Source: Dehalococcoidia bacterium (lineage in GTDB: Bacteria; Chloroflexota; Dehalococcoidia; SHYB01). From it: 64,000 nucleotides of DNA. This document shows positions 15,778-27,061 of this stretch, in pieces. Where the stretch lies: the NCBI GenBank assembly GCA_009693015.1, contig SHYB01000003.1:18220-82219 (forward strand), read 5' to 3'. Each line of letters begins with the position of its first letter. The first letter of the stretch is position 1. The translations under genes and the position numbers were made by a program. The notes beneath the pieces were generated by a model that was not told the origin of the DNA, did no database searches, and saw nothing but the letters and a program-made list of their open reading frames with translations.

Positions 15778-16729
15778 AGCGAAGCACCTCCAAAAGTTCT
15801 TCCCCGCCGGCCAGGGCCTGCTTCCCACGAAGCAACGCCACTGGGTCAAGGCCGTGGACGATGTCTCCTTCCGCGTCGAATCCGGCAAGACCCTCGGCAT
15901 CGTCGGCGAATCCGGATGCGGCAAGACCACCCTCGCCAAGCTCGTCTTGCTCCTGGAGCAACCCACCGCAGGAACGATCCACTTCCAGGGTGAAGACGTC
16001 CTCAAGCTCCGCGGCGACCGCCTCAAGCACTACCGCGCCTCCGTCCAGGCCGTCTTCCAAGACCCCTACGGCGCCATGGACCCCCGCCAGCGCGTCGGCG
16101 ATATGATCAGCGAGCCTCTGCGCGTCACCCGCGGCGTGACCAACGCCGAAGCTGACCAGCGCGTCGCCGAGGTCCTCCAGCAAGTCGGCCTCAGCGCCAC
16201 CGCCGCGCGCTACTACCCCCACGAGTTCAGCGGCGGCCAGCGACAGCGCATCGCCATCGCCCGCGCCCTCTCCACCCAATCCCAGCTCCTCGTCCTCGAT
16301 GAACCTGTCGCCGCCCTCGACGTCTCCATCCGCAGCCAGATACTCAACCTCCTCAAAGACCTCCAGGAAAGCAAAGGGCTAGGCTACATCCTCATCACCC
16401 ATGACCTTGCCGTCTCCAAACACCTCAGCCACCACGTCGCCGTCATGTACCTCGGCAAAATCGTTGAGCTTGCAAACAGCGACTCCCTCTACGACCGTCC
16501 CAACCATCCCTACACCAAGGCCCTCCTCTCCGCCGCCCTCCCCACCCACCCCGATGAAACCCAAGAAGAAATCATCCTCAGCGGCGAAGTCCCCAGCCCC
16601 CTCGACCCCCCCTCCGGCTGCCGCTTCCGCACCCGCTGCCCCTACGTCATGCCCCGCTGCGCCGAATCCGAACCCCCCCTCGCCGAAATCGCCCCCGGCC
16701 ACCTCTCTGCCTGCTTCCTCAACAACTAG
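15749..16729 (+). CDS. ABC transporter ATP-binding protein, OppF/DppF-like
   Basis: A 326-aa ATPase paired with the preceding one. Walker A GESGCGKTTLAK lies near residue 51, the signature FSGGQRQRIAIARAL near 158, Walker B LLVLDEPVAALDVSI near 178, then HPYTKALLSAALP and the C-terminal GCRFRTRCPYVMPRC. Its start lies inside the 3' end of the OppD-like gene, so the two are translationally linked. Together they energise the permeases at 10705-12527. Confidence 0.92.
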   Translation: MTQQNSPLLEAKHLQKFFPAGQGLLPTKQRHWVKAVDDVSFRVESGKTLGIVGESGCGKTTLAKLVLLLEQPTAGTIHFQGEDVLKLRGDRLKHYRASVQAVFQDPYGAMDPRQRVGDMISEPLRVTRGVTNAEADQRVAEVLQQVGLSATAARYYPHEFSGGQRQRIAIARALSTQSQLLVLDEPVAALDVSIRSQILNLLKDLQESKGLGYILITHDLAVSKHLSHHVAVMYLGKIVELANSDSLYDRPNHPYTKALLSAALPTHPDETQEEIILSGEVPSPLDPPSGCRFRTRCPYVMPRCAESEPPLAEIAPGHLSACFLNN

Positions 16730-16845
16730 CGGCGCGTCGCAACGCCTGCCCTGTCATTGGTGAGTCCTCGAGAGGCCGATTCCATCGGCCCGAGTCCGCC
16801 AAAGGCACCCGTGGCAATCTGGCCGGCGGCGTACTCTGCCGCCTC

Positions 16846-17430
16846 TTACCCTCTCCCCCTCGATGGGGGAGAGATGGAGCGGGGGTGATCCCCCTCCTCC
16901 ACAACACACCCCATGCTTTCCGCATTGTCCAGGACGACCACATGAGGCGTAGCGCTGAGGGCTTCACGAAATGCCGGTGCGGTTGGCTCGATTTTCAGGG
17001 ACTTCGCCAGGTCGTCGAGCAGGTCGGCTGTGGCGAACTGCGGCTTGCCGTCGGCGCTGACCCAGGCCAGCCCCATGCGCTTCTTGCGGGCGTACGTCGC
17101 CGCCGCCTGGTACGCCAGCGTAGACTTGCCGATGCGGCCCTCGCCCGCCAGGATTACCTTCCCCGTGGTCTCCAGCAAGCCAATCGTCAGCTTGACTAGG
17201 TCGTGATGTTCCTTGTTTTGCCGCGGCACAAAGTCGAAGAAGAGGGAGGGCCGTTGCTGCGGCGAGAAGTAATGGAAGCTGGCGGAGGAGAAGGCGCTGA
17301 CGCTGATCGGCTTCAGCGGTTGGCGGTGGACACGGGTCAACAGCCATGCAACTGCTTGAACAACGCCATCCCGAATGGTGGCGAAGAGCGCTTTTAGAAA
17401 CGCCTCCTGCGGATCCTGCGGTTGCACCAT
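16846..17430 (-). pseudogene. truncated STAND/NB-ARC-like ATPase, ended by a repeat
   Basis: A 194-aa reading frame. After a basic N-terminal region it has a P-loop GEGRIGKST near residue 96 and a Walker-B-like VVVLDNAES near 166, the pattern of AP-ATPase/STAND regulators, which normally continue for hundreds of residues. The frame instead ends in DHPRSISPPSRGRG, which is repeat copy 6 read on the minus strand, including the stop. The gene is therefore a 5' remnant, probably cut by repeat insertion or deletion. It lies just downstream of the tRNA-fMet terminator. Confidence 0.7.
16851..16894 (+). repeat. dispersed oriented palindrome, copy 6
   Basis: Arms CTCTCCCCC (16851-16859) and GGGGGAGAG (16865-16873) with loop TCGAT, tail ATGGAGCGGGGGTGATCCCC. 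It is the cleanest copy, and it supplies the last codons and stop of the truncated ATPase on the other strand. Confidence 0.8.
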
Positions 17431-17488
17431 GCCCGCATACTACCGAGTCCCGCTTCAGGTGTCCAGGAACCGCGGTCGCCCCCACAAC

Positions 17489-17520
17489 AAAAAGGCCCCC
17501 CGGTTTCCCGGAGGGCCTTT
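17489..17520 (-). terminator. intrinsic terminator after tRNA-fMet
   Basis: On the minus strand, stem GGCCCTCCGG/CCGGGGGGCC (one G-U pair) with loop GAAA, followed by TTTTTGTTGTGG. It probably ends the 23S-tRNA-fMet transcript. Confidence 0.85.
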
Positions 17521-17531
17521 CCTTCTGTAGC

Positions 17532-17606
17532 TGGTAGCGGGGAGAGGACTCGAACCTCTGACCTTCGGGTTATGAGCCCGACGAGCTGCCACTGCTCCAC
17601 CCCGCG
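17532..17606 (-). tRNA. tRNA-fMet (CAT), initiator type, CCA encoded
   Basis: A 75-base cloverleaf on the minus strand including the 3' CCA. The anticodon loop CTCATAA is closed by three G-C pairs, the hallmark of initiator tRNA, and the sequence follows the initiator pattern through AACCCGAAGGTC. Position 1 is C and position 72 is T, so the first pair is a C-U mismatch instead of the usual C-A. The D loop is two bases shorter than in E. coli. It lies 120 bases downstream of 23S and probably shares its transcript. Confidence 0.92.
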
Positions 17607-17725
17607 ACGTTCGCCTTCCCTCGCCGGCTGCGCCGAAGCGCAGCACGCGGGGAAGCGCACATGCCTCTTCCCACCAACATTCGCAGAGAGCGTCATACGC
17701 CAAGCTTCTCGACATGACTTAATGT

Positions 17726-20715
<2,990 letters not shown>

Positions 20716-21059
20716 TACATTAAGGCATAACGAGAAGCTTCGGCGCGCGAGACTCTCGTCGTCTCGCGCTTGTATGACTTGCTCTCTGCGGTTGTTAAGG
20801 TGCGCGCCCCGGGCTCTTTCCCGGCGGCCGGTACGCCTCCTCGGCGCCCGCCACGATTCCCCGGTCACACCGGGATGCCGTCGCGGATTCCGAGAAGCTG
20901 CTCGCCTGCAAGACAAGAAAAACGGCCCGATCGTGATACCGAGCCGTTATCATACGCTCAGCGGGACCGGGGAGTTTCTATCTTACGTGGCGTTTAGCAA
21001 GTGCGTGGCGTTCCTCGCTGCGGGCATTCGATCTTGCTCGCCTGTCCCACAGCCTTGTC
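20716..21059 (-). other. 23S leader region
   Basis: About 340 transcribed bases between the promoter and 23S. They hold a terminator-like hairpin (20915-20948), a boxA-like CCTTAACAACCG near 20791-20800, a 9-bp hairpin at 20745-20769 and the 5' halves of the processing stems. No 5S, 16S or tRNA was found in it. Confidence 0.6.
20915..20948 (-). terminator. terminator-like hairpin in the 23S leader (attenuator?)
   Basis: On the minus strand, stem AACGGCTCG/CGGGCCGTT (nine pairs, one G-U, loop of ten) followed by TTTCTTGTCTT. It lies about 105 bases after the predicted start and 200 bases before mature 23S. It could be an attenuator or the end of a separate small RNA of about 140 nt. Confidence 0.55.
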
Positions 21060-21088
21060 ATTGTAGAGAACCCATCATGCCTTGTCAA
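21060..21088 (-). promoter_or_regulatory. consensus promoter of the 23S rRNA transcript
   Basis: On the minus strand: TTGACA (21088-21083), a 17-base spacer and TACAAT (21065-21060). A near-perfect sigma70-type promoter about 345 bases upstream of mature 23S. Confidence 0.8.
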
Positions 21089-21421
21089 GGCGCGTGTCAC
21101 ACATCATCCTCCCACTGCTGCCGATCACCCCGCCCTCCCTCCACATCCTCTTCCCTTCGCTGCTGCCGGCGCCTGGCCCCAGCGGCTTTATGCCGCACCC
21201 GCGCCGGCTGTCTCTCACCCCCATCACACATGCCTACCGGCCCTCGCACCGCCCACCATCGTTCCCAGCGGTCCCCCCCCCTCGCATGGGGCGGTGGTGC
21301 GCTTCGCAACCTGTCTTCCCTCTCCGCTTCGCGCCCTCCATTCTCCATGCTCTCCTTGACCGTATTCCTCATGCATCCATCATTTTCCACACATCTGGCG
21401 GCGACCCTGCAAGGAGCCAAC
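21089..21421. other. 333-base gap, pyrimidine-rich, no gene recognised
   Basis: The plus strand is strongly C/T-rich and no reading frame here shows a recognisable domain. It might hold decayed sequence from upstream archaellum genes, but nothing in it can be identified. Confidence 0.5.
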
Positions 21422-22134
21422 ATGGCCCAGGCCATTGCCTGCGGCAAAGTTATTTCCGCCGGCAGCGCCGAGATTGACAAGGAACTCGGCGGCGGCATCC
21501 CTCTCGGACCGCTCATCCTCCTCGAAGGCGCCTCCGACTCCGGCAAGTCCGTGCTCTCCTAGCGGCTCACCTGGGACACGGTGCGCGATCATTACCGCGT
21601 CTCCTTCATGACCACGGAAAACACCGTGCGCAGCCTGCTCCGGTAAATGCTCAGCCTCAACCTTGACGTCACCGACTACCTGCCGTTGGGCCGTCTGAAA
21701 ATCTTCCCCCTGCGCGCCATGCAGGCCAAGACCGGGGAATCTCACAACCTCCTTACGCCGCTGTTAGACGCCCTCCGCCGCCAGGTGACCCAGGACCTCA
21801 TGATTATTGACTCCATCACCTCGTTCATCGCCCACGCCTCTATCGAGCAGATCGTCGGCTTCTTTGAAGAGATCATGGCCTACTGCAGCAAGGGCATGAC
21901 CATTGCCCTCATCACCCACTCCTATGCCTTCACGGAAAGCACCCTCGTCCGCATTAGCTCCATGTGTGATGCCCACCTGTGCCTCAAGACAGAGAACGTC
22001 GGGGACCCCTTACGAAAACGCTGGAAGTTGCCAAGGTGTGCGGCGCACAGCAAAGCACGGGTAACGTCATCAGCTTTGACATTGACCCCGGCCTCGGCAT
22101 GCGCATCACCCCCTTCACCAAGGCCCGGGCGTAG
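21422..22134 (+). pseudogene. arlH: broken archaellum ATPase ArlH/FlaH
   Basis: The conceptual protein starts at an ATG with AAGGAG upstream and reads IDKELGGGIPLGPLILLEG, then ASDSGKSVLS (Walker A), FMTTENTVRSLLR, LDVTDYLPLGRLKIFPLRA, LMIIDSITSFIAH (Walker B), IALITHSY and, in another frame, EVAKVCGAQQSTG...DIDPGLGMRI. This order is specific to the KaiC-like ArlH/FlaH of archaella. It is broken by TAG at 21560 and TAA at 21644, both at positions where Gln (CAG/CAA) is expected, and by a one-base loss in the A-run near 22015. No other archaellum genes are in the window. Confidence 0.85.
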
Positions 22135-22314
22135 CCTCGCAACCTGCCCGCGCCCGCTGGAGCGCAGGCAGACGCAATTTGTGTGCTGCCGCCTCTATCC
22201 CCGCTGCCCGCTGCCCAGTCCGCCCCCTAGAATCCACCCTTGTGCGCCTGGGGTACCGCTGGGTGTAGAATGACGCGCACGGACCCCACTGGCGTCCCAC
22301 GCACGGAGGGAATT

Positions 22315-24039
22315 ATGAAAGCCTCACGTTTGTACTTACTGTTGTTGCTCGCCATCGCCGTCAGCCTCGTCGCTGCCGCATGCGGCAGCGACGAGGCTGA
22401 ACCCGCTGCCGCGCAGCAGCCAACCGTCGCCCCGCAAGCCGCCGCCGGGCCCACCGCCACACCGGTGCCGCCGCCCACCGCTACGGCAATCCCCCGGCCC
22501 CAGGGCACCTTGACCTTCGCCTGGAGCGACCTGTTGAATTTTCAGGGTGTTCATTACACCTCCGCGCCGCAGGTGTACATGGACGCTGCCTATGACACGA
22601 TCATTGGCTCCACCCGAGACGGCAAGGATGACACCGTCTCTGGGTTGGCCACCGGCTGGAGCATGAGCCCTGACGGCAAGGTCTGGACCATCAAGACCCG
22701 CAACAGCGTGGTGTTCCACAACGGAGACAAGGCGTCCGCGGCTGACGTGAAGGCCTGGCTGGTGTACACCATGAGCGAAGGCTCCATGATGTCTACCCGC
22801 GCCGTGCTGCAAAATGACATCGCCTCCCTCGACTCGCCTGACAGCAACACCGCCGTGGTGACGCTCAAGGCCCGCAACATCTTCTGGCCCCAGGCCTTTG
22901 TGGGCCGTCATGCCTGCGGCGGCAACCCTTGCTACGTGGTGAACGGCGATTACCTGGCGAAGAACGGCATCACCGGCTACAACAGGAATCCGGTGGGCAG
23001 CGGCCCGTTCAAGGTCAAGGAAATTCAGCCGGGCAACTCCATGACCTATGAAGCCACGGACAGCCACTGGTTCTGGGGCGTGCCGCGCACCAAGACCATA
23101 GTGTGGAATCAGGTGCCTGAGGAAAACACCCAGCTCGCGCTCCTGCGCAACGGCGGGGCGGACATGATTAACATCAGCCGCGCCGGCGCCGTCTCCCTGA
23201 AGAATGACAGAACGGTAAAGATCTACACCCGTCCCGGCGGCACCACCAACATCCGCGTAGAGCAACAGTACATCAGGGAATACCCCGGCTCCGGCCCCAA
23301 TCCCCTGGCTGACCTGCGGGTGCGGCAGGCCATGATGTGGTACGGCATTGACCGCAAGGCCCTCGCAGACACGTACATGGTGGGGTTTGCCTCACCAGAC
23401 GTCAACTGGCCGGCGAATATGGGCGACCCATCGTACGAAAAACTGCCTGTGCCTCCCTACGATCTCAACAAGGCCAAGCAAATGATCGTTGACGCGGGCT
23501 TCGCCAAGGGCTTTGAGCTGGACATGTACATCTGGCCCCGCGCGGAACTGCCGGAAGGGGTCGAGATGATGGAAGGCGTCGCCGTGATGTGGGAGAAGCT
23601 GGGCATCAAGGTCACCCGCAAGCCCCTCGCCTTCGCCACCTACACCTCAACGATCCTGGCCCCCAAGAAATTCGAGCGGCCCAGCGTCTCCGGCATGTAC
23701 GGCCTGACGCATTACCCCTTCGCTGCCAACCAGTCCGTGGCGGGCTTCAACCCCGCCAACCAGTTCGTGCAGAGCGACGACCAGGTACTCAAGAAGCTCG
23801 CTGACGATTGGGTCGCGGCGGCCAGCCTGGAAGAGTACATCAGGATCGGCCGCCTGGCCAACAAGGCTATCGTGGACGCCGTTGCCCACACGCCGGCGCT
23901 CCTCACGTTTGACAAGCTCTTGGGCGGGCGTATCGCCGCCGTCCCCGGGTCTTGGGCGCCGACCCAAGACGCATTCTCCTTCGGTGCGGAGCGCATCGGC
24001 CTCCAGCCCAAAACATGGACGGTGGACAAAGTCTCCTAG
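22315..24039 (+). CDS. ABC transporter substrate-binding lipoprotein, family 5 (paralogue 1)
   Basis: A 574-aa lipoprotein. The ATG at 22315 follows GGAGGG and gives MKASRLYLLLLLAIAVSLVA then AACGS, a lipobox. A Thr/Pro/Ala-rich linker spans residues 30-65. The family 5 domain follows (GLATGWSMSPDGKVWTIKTR, HNGDKASAADVKAWL), with ADLRVRQAMMWYGIDRKALA and FELDMYIWPR later. It is a close tandem paralogue of the gene at 24433, and even the promoter region is duplicated. No intact permease or ATPase is adjacent. Confidence 0.9.
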   Translation: MKASRLYLLLLLAIAVSLVAAACGSDEAEPAAAQQPTVAPQAAAGPTATPVPPPTATAIPRPQGTLTFAWSDLLNFQGVHYTSAPQVYMDAAYDTIIGSTRDGKDDTVSGLATGWSMSPDGKVWTIKTRNSVVFHNGDKASAADVKAWLVYTMSEGSMMSTRAVLQNDIASLDSPDSNTAVVTLKARNIFWPQAFVGRHACGGNPCYVVNGDYLAKNGITGYNRNPVGSGPFKVKEIQPGNSMTYEATDSHWFWGVPRTKTIVWNQVPEENTQLALLRNGGADMINISRAGAVSLKNDRTVKIYTRPGGTTNIRVEQQYIREYPGSGPNPLADLRVRQAMMWYGIDRKALADTYMVGFASPDVNWPANMGDPSYEKLPVPPYDLNKAKQMIVDAGFAKGFELDMYIWPRAELPEGVEMMEGVAVMWEKLGIKVTRKPLAFATYTSTILAPKKFERPSVSGMYGLTHYPFAANQSVAGFNPANQFVQSDDQVLKKLADDWVAAASLEEYIRIGRLANKAIVDAVAHTPALLTFDKLLGGRIAAVPGSWAPTQDAFSFGAERIGLQPKTWTVDKVS

Positions 24040-24057
24040 TCGCGCATCCTTACTCCC

Positions 24058-24104
24058 GCGCCCTCAGCAGCGCCCCGGTACGCCTGGGGCGCTGCTGAGG
24101 GCGC
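24058..24104 (+). terminator. long hairpin after paralogue 1
   Basis: A 19-bp perfect stem (24058-24076 with 24086-24104, loop of nine) starting 18 bases past the stop. It lacks a T-tract, so it may protect the mRNA 3' end or terminate weakly. Confidence 0.6.
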
Positions 24105-24352
24105 GGGGAATCCCCTTTCCTCCAGCGCTTGGCCTGAAAGTCCTGGCCCTACTCGAAGGGAACCCTTACCGGATTGTGACTAGAAATCCAGGGGAATGCG
24201 TTCATACGTGCCTGCACTCTTCGAGGCTGCTCTTCTCACACACAAGACACGATGCGATCACACGACTACATTCGCCGGCGGCCAAGCCAGCCGCCACGCG
24301 ATCCGGATGCCCCGGCCGCTGTCGCGCCCGTGTCCAGAGGACTCCTGGAATC
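24105..24352. other. gap between the two binding-protein genes, no gene recognised
   Basis: Together with flanking features this makes a 393-base intergenic stretch. No convincing gene or promoter is seen before the palindrome at 24353. Confidence 0.5.
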
Positions 24353-24389
24353 CCCCCTGGTGCGCCTGGCGCACCAGGGGGTGTAGAAT
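24353..24389 (+). promoter_or_regulatory. palindrome plus -10 box upstream of paralogue 2
   Basis: Perfect 12-bp arms CCCCCTGGTGCG (24353-24364) and CGCACCAGGGGG (24370-24381) around CCTGG, then TG and TAGAAT (24384-24389). A degraded version with an identical TAGAATGACGCGCACG stands at the same place upstream of paralogue 1 (22265 on). The palindrome occupies the -35 region, as expected of an operator. Confidence 0.55.
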
Positions 24390-24432
24390 GACGCGCACGA
24401 ACCCCACTCACGTCCCACGTACGGAGGGAATC

Positions 24433-26208
24433 ATGAAAGCCTCACGTTTGTACTTACTGCTGTTGCTCACCATCTCCGTCAGCCTCGTCGTGGCCGCATG
24501 CGGCAGCGGCGAAGACGAACCCGCTGCCGCGCAGCAGCCAAGCGTCGCCCCGCAAGCGACCACCGCAGCCCCCGTGACCCAAGCGCCCCAGGCGCCCCAG
24601 GCCACGGCCACGGCCCGCCCTGCCAACACTCCTGTCCCGCCCCCCACGGCAACCGCTGTCCCCCGGCCGCAAGGGGAGTTCAGGCTGGCCTGGACAAGCA
24701 TGTCCAACTTCCAGGGCATCCACTTGAACCAATCGCCGCAATACTACCTAGACATGATGTATGACTACGTCATTGGCAGCACACAAGACGGCAAGAACGA
24801 TAGCGTCTCCGGGCTGGTGAACGCTTGGAACATGAGCGCTGATGGCAAGGTCTGGACGTTGAAGACCCGCGATGGCATCGTCCATCACAATGGGGACAAG
24901 GCCACCGCCAAAGACGTCAAATACTGGGTCGATTTCTCTAAGTCCTCCGAGTCCACACTCTCTACGCGCGCCAATCTCCAGAACGACCTCGTCTCCATTG
25001 AGGCGCCGGATGCCAATACCGTGGTCGTCACCCTCAAGGCCCGCAACATCTTCTGGCCCTTCGCTTTTGTGGGCCGGTACGCCTGCGGCGGCAATCCCTG
25101 CTACGTCATGCCCGCTGACTATGTCGCCAGGGTGACTCCCGCGGGCGCCAACAAGAACCCCATCGGCAGCGGACCCTACAAGATGAAGGAAATCCTCGTC
25201 GGCAACTCCGTGACCTTTGAGGCCGCGGACAATCATTGGTTCTGGGGCGTGCCCCGCATCAAGACCATCTATTGGGCCCTAGTGCCGGAAGAGAACACCC
25301 AGGTCGCGCTGCTCCGGAACAATGAAGTGCATCTGGCCAACTTGAGCGTCGCGGGTGGAAAGGCGCTCGCCAATGCGCGCAACGTCAAGATCTACTCCCG
25401 CCCCGGCGGAACGGCGAACCTTCGCGTGGAACAGCAATACATCAAGGAATACGCCGGCTACGGCAAGAACCCCATCGCCGATGTGAAAGTGCGCCAGGCG
25501 CTGGTGCACTACGGGATTGACCGGCAAGCGCTCGCAGATACCTATATGGGCGGCTTCGCCAAGCCGGACATCAACTGGCCCGCAAACAGTGCTGACCCGT
25601 CCTACGAAAAGCTGCCCGTACCTCCGTACGACGTGAACCGGGCCAAGGCGCTCCTCACAGAAGCCGGCTATCCCAGAGGCTTTGAGATGGACATGTACAT
25701 CTGGCCGCGCCCTGACCTGCCGGAAGGCATAGAAATGATGGAAGGCATCGCCGTCATGTGGGAACGCCTGGGAATCAAGGTGAACCGCAAGCCCATTGAC
25801 TTTGCCGCTTTCATCTCTGTTAACCTGGCGGCAAGGAAGTTTGACAGGCCCAGCGTCTCCGGCATGTTCGGCCTGGGCCTGTACCCCTTCGCCGCGGGCC
25901 AGGGGACGGCGGGCTTTGCCGACAACAACCAGTTCGTGCAAAGCGACGACGCCGAGCTGAGAGCAATGGTGGCCGATTGGGTGTCATCCGCGTCCATTGA
26001 CGACTACATTCGCCTGGGCCGGCAGGCCAATCGCCTCATCGCCGACCGCGTGGCCCACACCCCCGCGCTGCTCACCTTCGACCGCTTGCTCGGCGGCCGC
26101 TCTGACGTTATCCCCGCGTCCTGGGGGCCCAGCCGCGACCTATTCTCCTTCGGCGTGGAGCGCATCGGCCTCCAGCCCAAGACCTGGACGGCGGACAGAG
26201 TCTCCTAG
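24433..26208 (+). CDS. ABC transporter substrate-binding lipoprotein, family 5 (paralogue 2)
   Basis: A 591-aa lipoprotein. The ATG at 24433 follows GGAGGG and gives MKASRLYLLLLLTISVSLVV then AACGS. The linker after the Cys is longer than in paralogue 1. The family 5 domain includes GLVNAWNMSADGKVWTLKTR, KVRQALVHYGIDRQALADTY and FEMDMYIWPRPDLPEGIEMM. The DNA of the leader and signal peptide is almost identical to paralogue 1, whereas the mature protein has diverged more. It probably binds a related peptide-like or organic solute. Confidence 0.9.
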   Translation: MKASRLYLLLLLTISVSLVVAACGSGEDEPAAAQQPSVAPQATTAAPVTQAPQAPQATATARPANTPVPPPTATAVPRPQGEFRLAWTSMSNFQGIHLNQSPQYYLDMMYDYVIGSTQDGKNDSVSGLVNAWNMSADGKVWTLKTRDGIVHHNGDKATAKDVKYWVDFSKSSESTLSTRANLQNDLVSIEAPDANTVVVTLKARNIFWPFAFVGRYACGGNPCYVMPADYVARVTPAGANKNPIGSGPYKMKEILVGNSVTFEAADNHWFWGVPRIKTIYWALVPEENTQVALLRNNEVHLANLSVAGGKALANARNVKIYSRPGGTANLRVEQQYIKEYAGYGKNPIADVKVRQALVHYGIDRQALADTYMGGFAKPDINWPANSADPSYEKLPVPPYDVNRAKALLTEAGYPRGFEMDMYIWPRPDLPEGIEMMEGIAVMWERLGIKVNRKPIDFAAFISVNLAARKFDRPSVSGMFGLGLYPFAAGQGTAGFADNNQFVQSDDAELRAMVADWVSSASIDDYIRLGRQANRLIADRVAHTPALLTFDRLLGGRSDVIPASWGPSRDLFSFGVERIGLQPKTWTADRVS

Positions 26209-26232
26209 AGCCCTCATCCCCCCTTCCCTTCC

Positions 26233-26270
26233 CAGCGCCCAGGGCATGCCCTGGGCGCTGGCTGTTTTGT
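26233..26270 (+). terminator. intrinsic terminator after paralogue 2
   Basis: A 28-base perfect palindrome (26233-26260) followed by GCTGTTTTGTT, 25 bases past the stop codon. Confidence 0.85.
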
Positions 26271-26336
26271 TCAGGGGAGGAGTTGCATCCTGCTATCCCC
26301 TCCCTCTCGCGCTACCCACCTGAACATTCGCCGCGC

Positions 26337-26365
26337 TTGACGCCCTCCCGCCGTGATGCGAGACT
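26337..26365 (+). promoter_or_regulatory. possible promoter of the PHP gene
   Basis: TTGACG (26337-26342), a 17-base spacer and GAGACT (26360-26365). The expected start is only about three bases before the ATG at 26375, and there is no ribosome-binding site, so the mRNA may be nearly leaderless. Confidence 0.45.
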
Positions 26366-26374
26366 CTCCCTGTC

Positions 26375-27031
26375 ATGCGTATTGACCTCCACTGCCACAC
26401 GGACCGCTACTCCTTCGATGCGTCCATCACCCCTGACGATCTGGTAGAGCGCGCCCGCGCTGTAGGTCTGCATGGCGTCTGCATCACGGAGCACGACTGG
26501 TTCTGGGACGCGGACGACGTGCTCGCATTGGGCCGCCGCCACAATTTTCTCGTCATCCCCGGCGCTGAACTCAACACGGAGGAGGGCCATATCCTGGTCT
26601 ACGGCGTGCCGGGGTATGTTTTCGGCATGCATCGCGTCGCCTTCCTCAAGCAAGAGGTCGAGCGCGCCACTGGAGCTATGGTCATGGCCCACCCCTATCG
26701 CCGCCAGTACAGCGACGACACCGGCCCTTGGGCCACGCCCTACGCCGAGCAGTTGGACAAGGCCGCCGCCAACCCTGCGTTGCGCCTCGCCGATGGCGCG
26801 GAAATCGTCAACGGACGCGGCAACCCGCAGCAGAACCGCTTCTCGCACGACCTCTGCCATCGCCACGGCGTCCCCGGCGCCGGCGGCAGCGACTCCCACG
26901 ACCTTCGCGATATCGGCACATGCGCCACGGAGTTCTCCCGGCACGTGGATGGCGCGCATTCGCTAGTTGCCGAGTTGCGCGCTGGGCGGTTCCGCCCCAT
27001 CGTGATGCGACCCGCGCCCCCGGGCGCCTAA
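26375..27031 (+). CDS. PHP-domain metal-dependent phosphoesterase
   Basis: A 218-aa PHP domain. The metal-binding motifs are clear: DLHCHTDRYSFD at residue 4, CITEHDWFWD near 46, IPGAELNTEEGHIL near 68, MAHPYRR near 107 and GSDSHDLRDIG near 172. Standalone PHP proteins of this size hydrolyse phosphoesters such as 3',5'-nucleotides or histidinol phosphate; the substrate here is not known. It stands alone between the binding-protein genes and a broken ATPase gene. Confidence 0.88.
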   Translation: MRIDLHCHTDRYSFDASITPDDLVERARAVGLHGVCITEHDWFWDADDVLALGRRHNFLVIPGAELNTEEGHILVYGVPGYVFGMHRVAFLKQEVERATGAMVMAHPYRRQYSDDTGPWATPYAEQLDKAAANPALRLADGAEIVNGRGNPQQNRFSHDLCHRHGVPGAGGSDSHDLRDIGTCATEFSRHVDGAHSLVAELRAGRFRPIVMRPAPPGA

Positions 27032-27061
27032 GAGGCGAGTAAGATAGAAAAGGAGAGGGCC

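Noticed and set aside
17607..17717. A 5S rRNA between 23S and tRNA-fMet
   Set aside because: The gap is only about 110 bases, taken up by processing-stem sequence, and none of the conserved 5S blocks is visible. A covariance search would be the proper test.
21422..22134. Reassignment or readthrough of TAG/TAA as glutamine
   Set aside because: Intact genes throughout the window end with ordinary TAA, TAG and TGA stops at the expected family lengths, and arlH also has a frameshift, so decay explains the stops better.
24058..24104. Hairpin after binding-protein paralogue 1 as an operator of paralogue 2
   Set aside because: It starts 18 bases past a stop codon and lies more than 300 bases before the next gene, whereas a better-placed palindrome exists at 24353.
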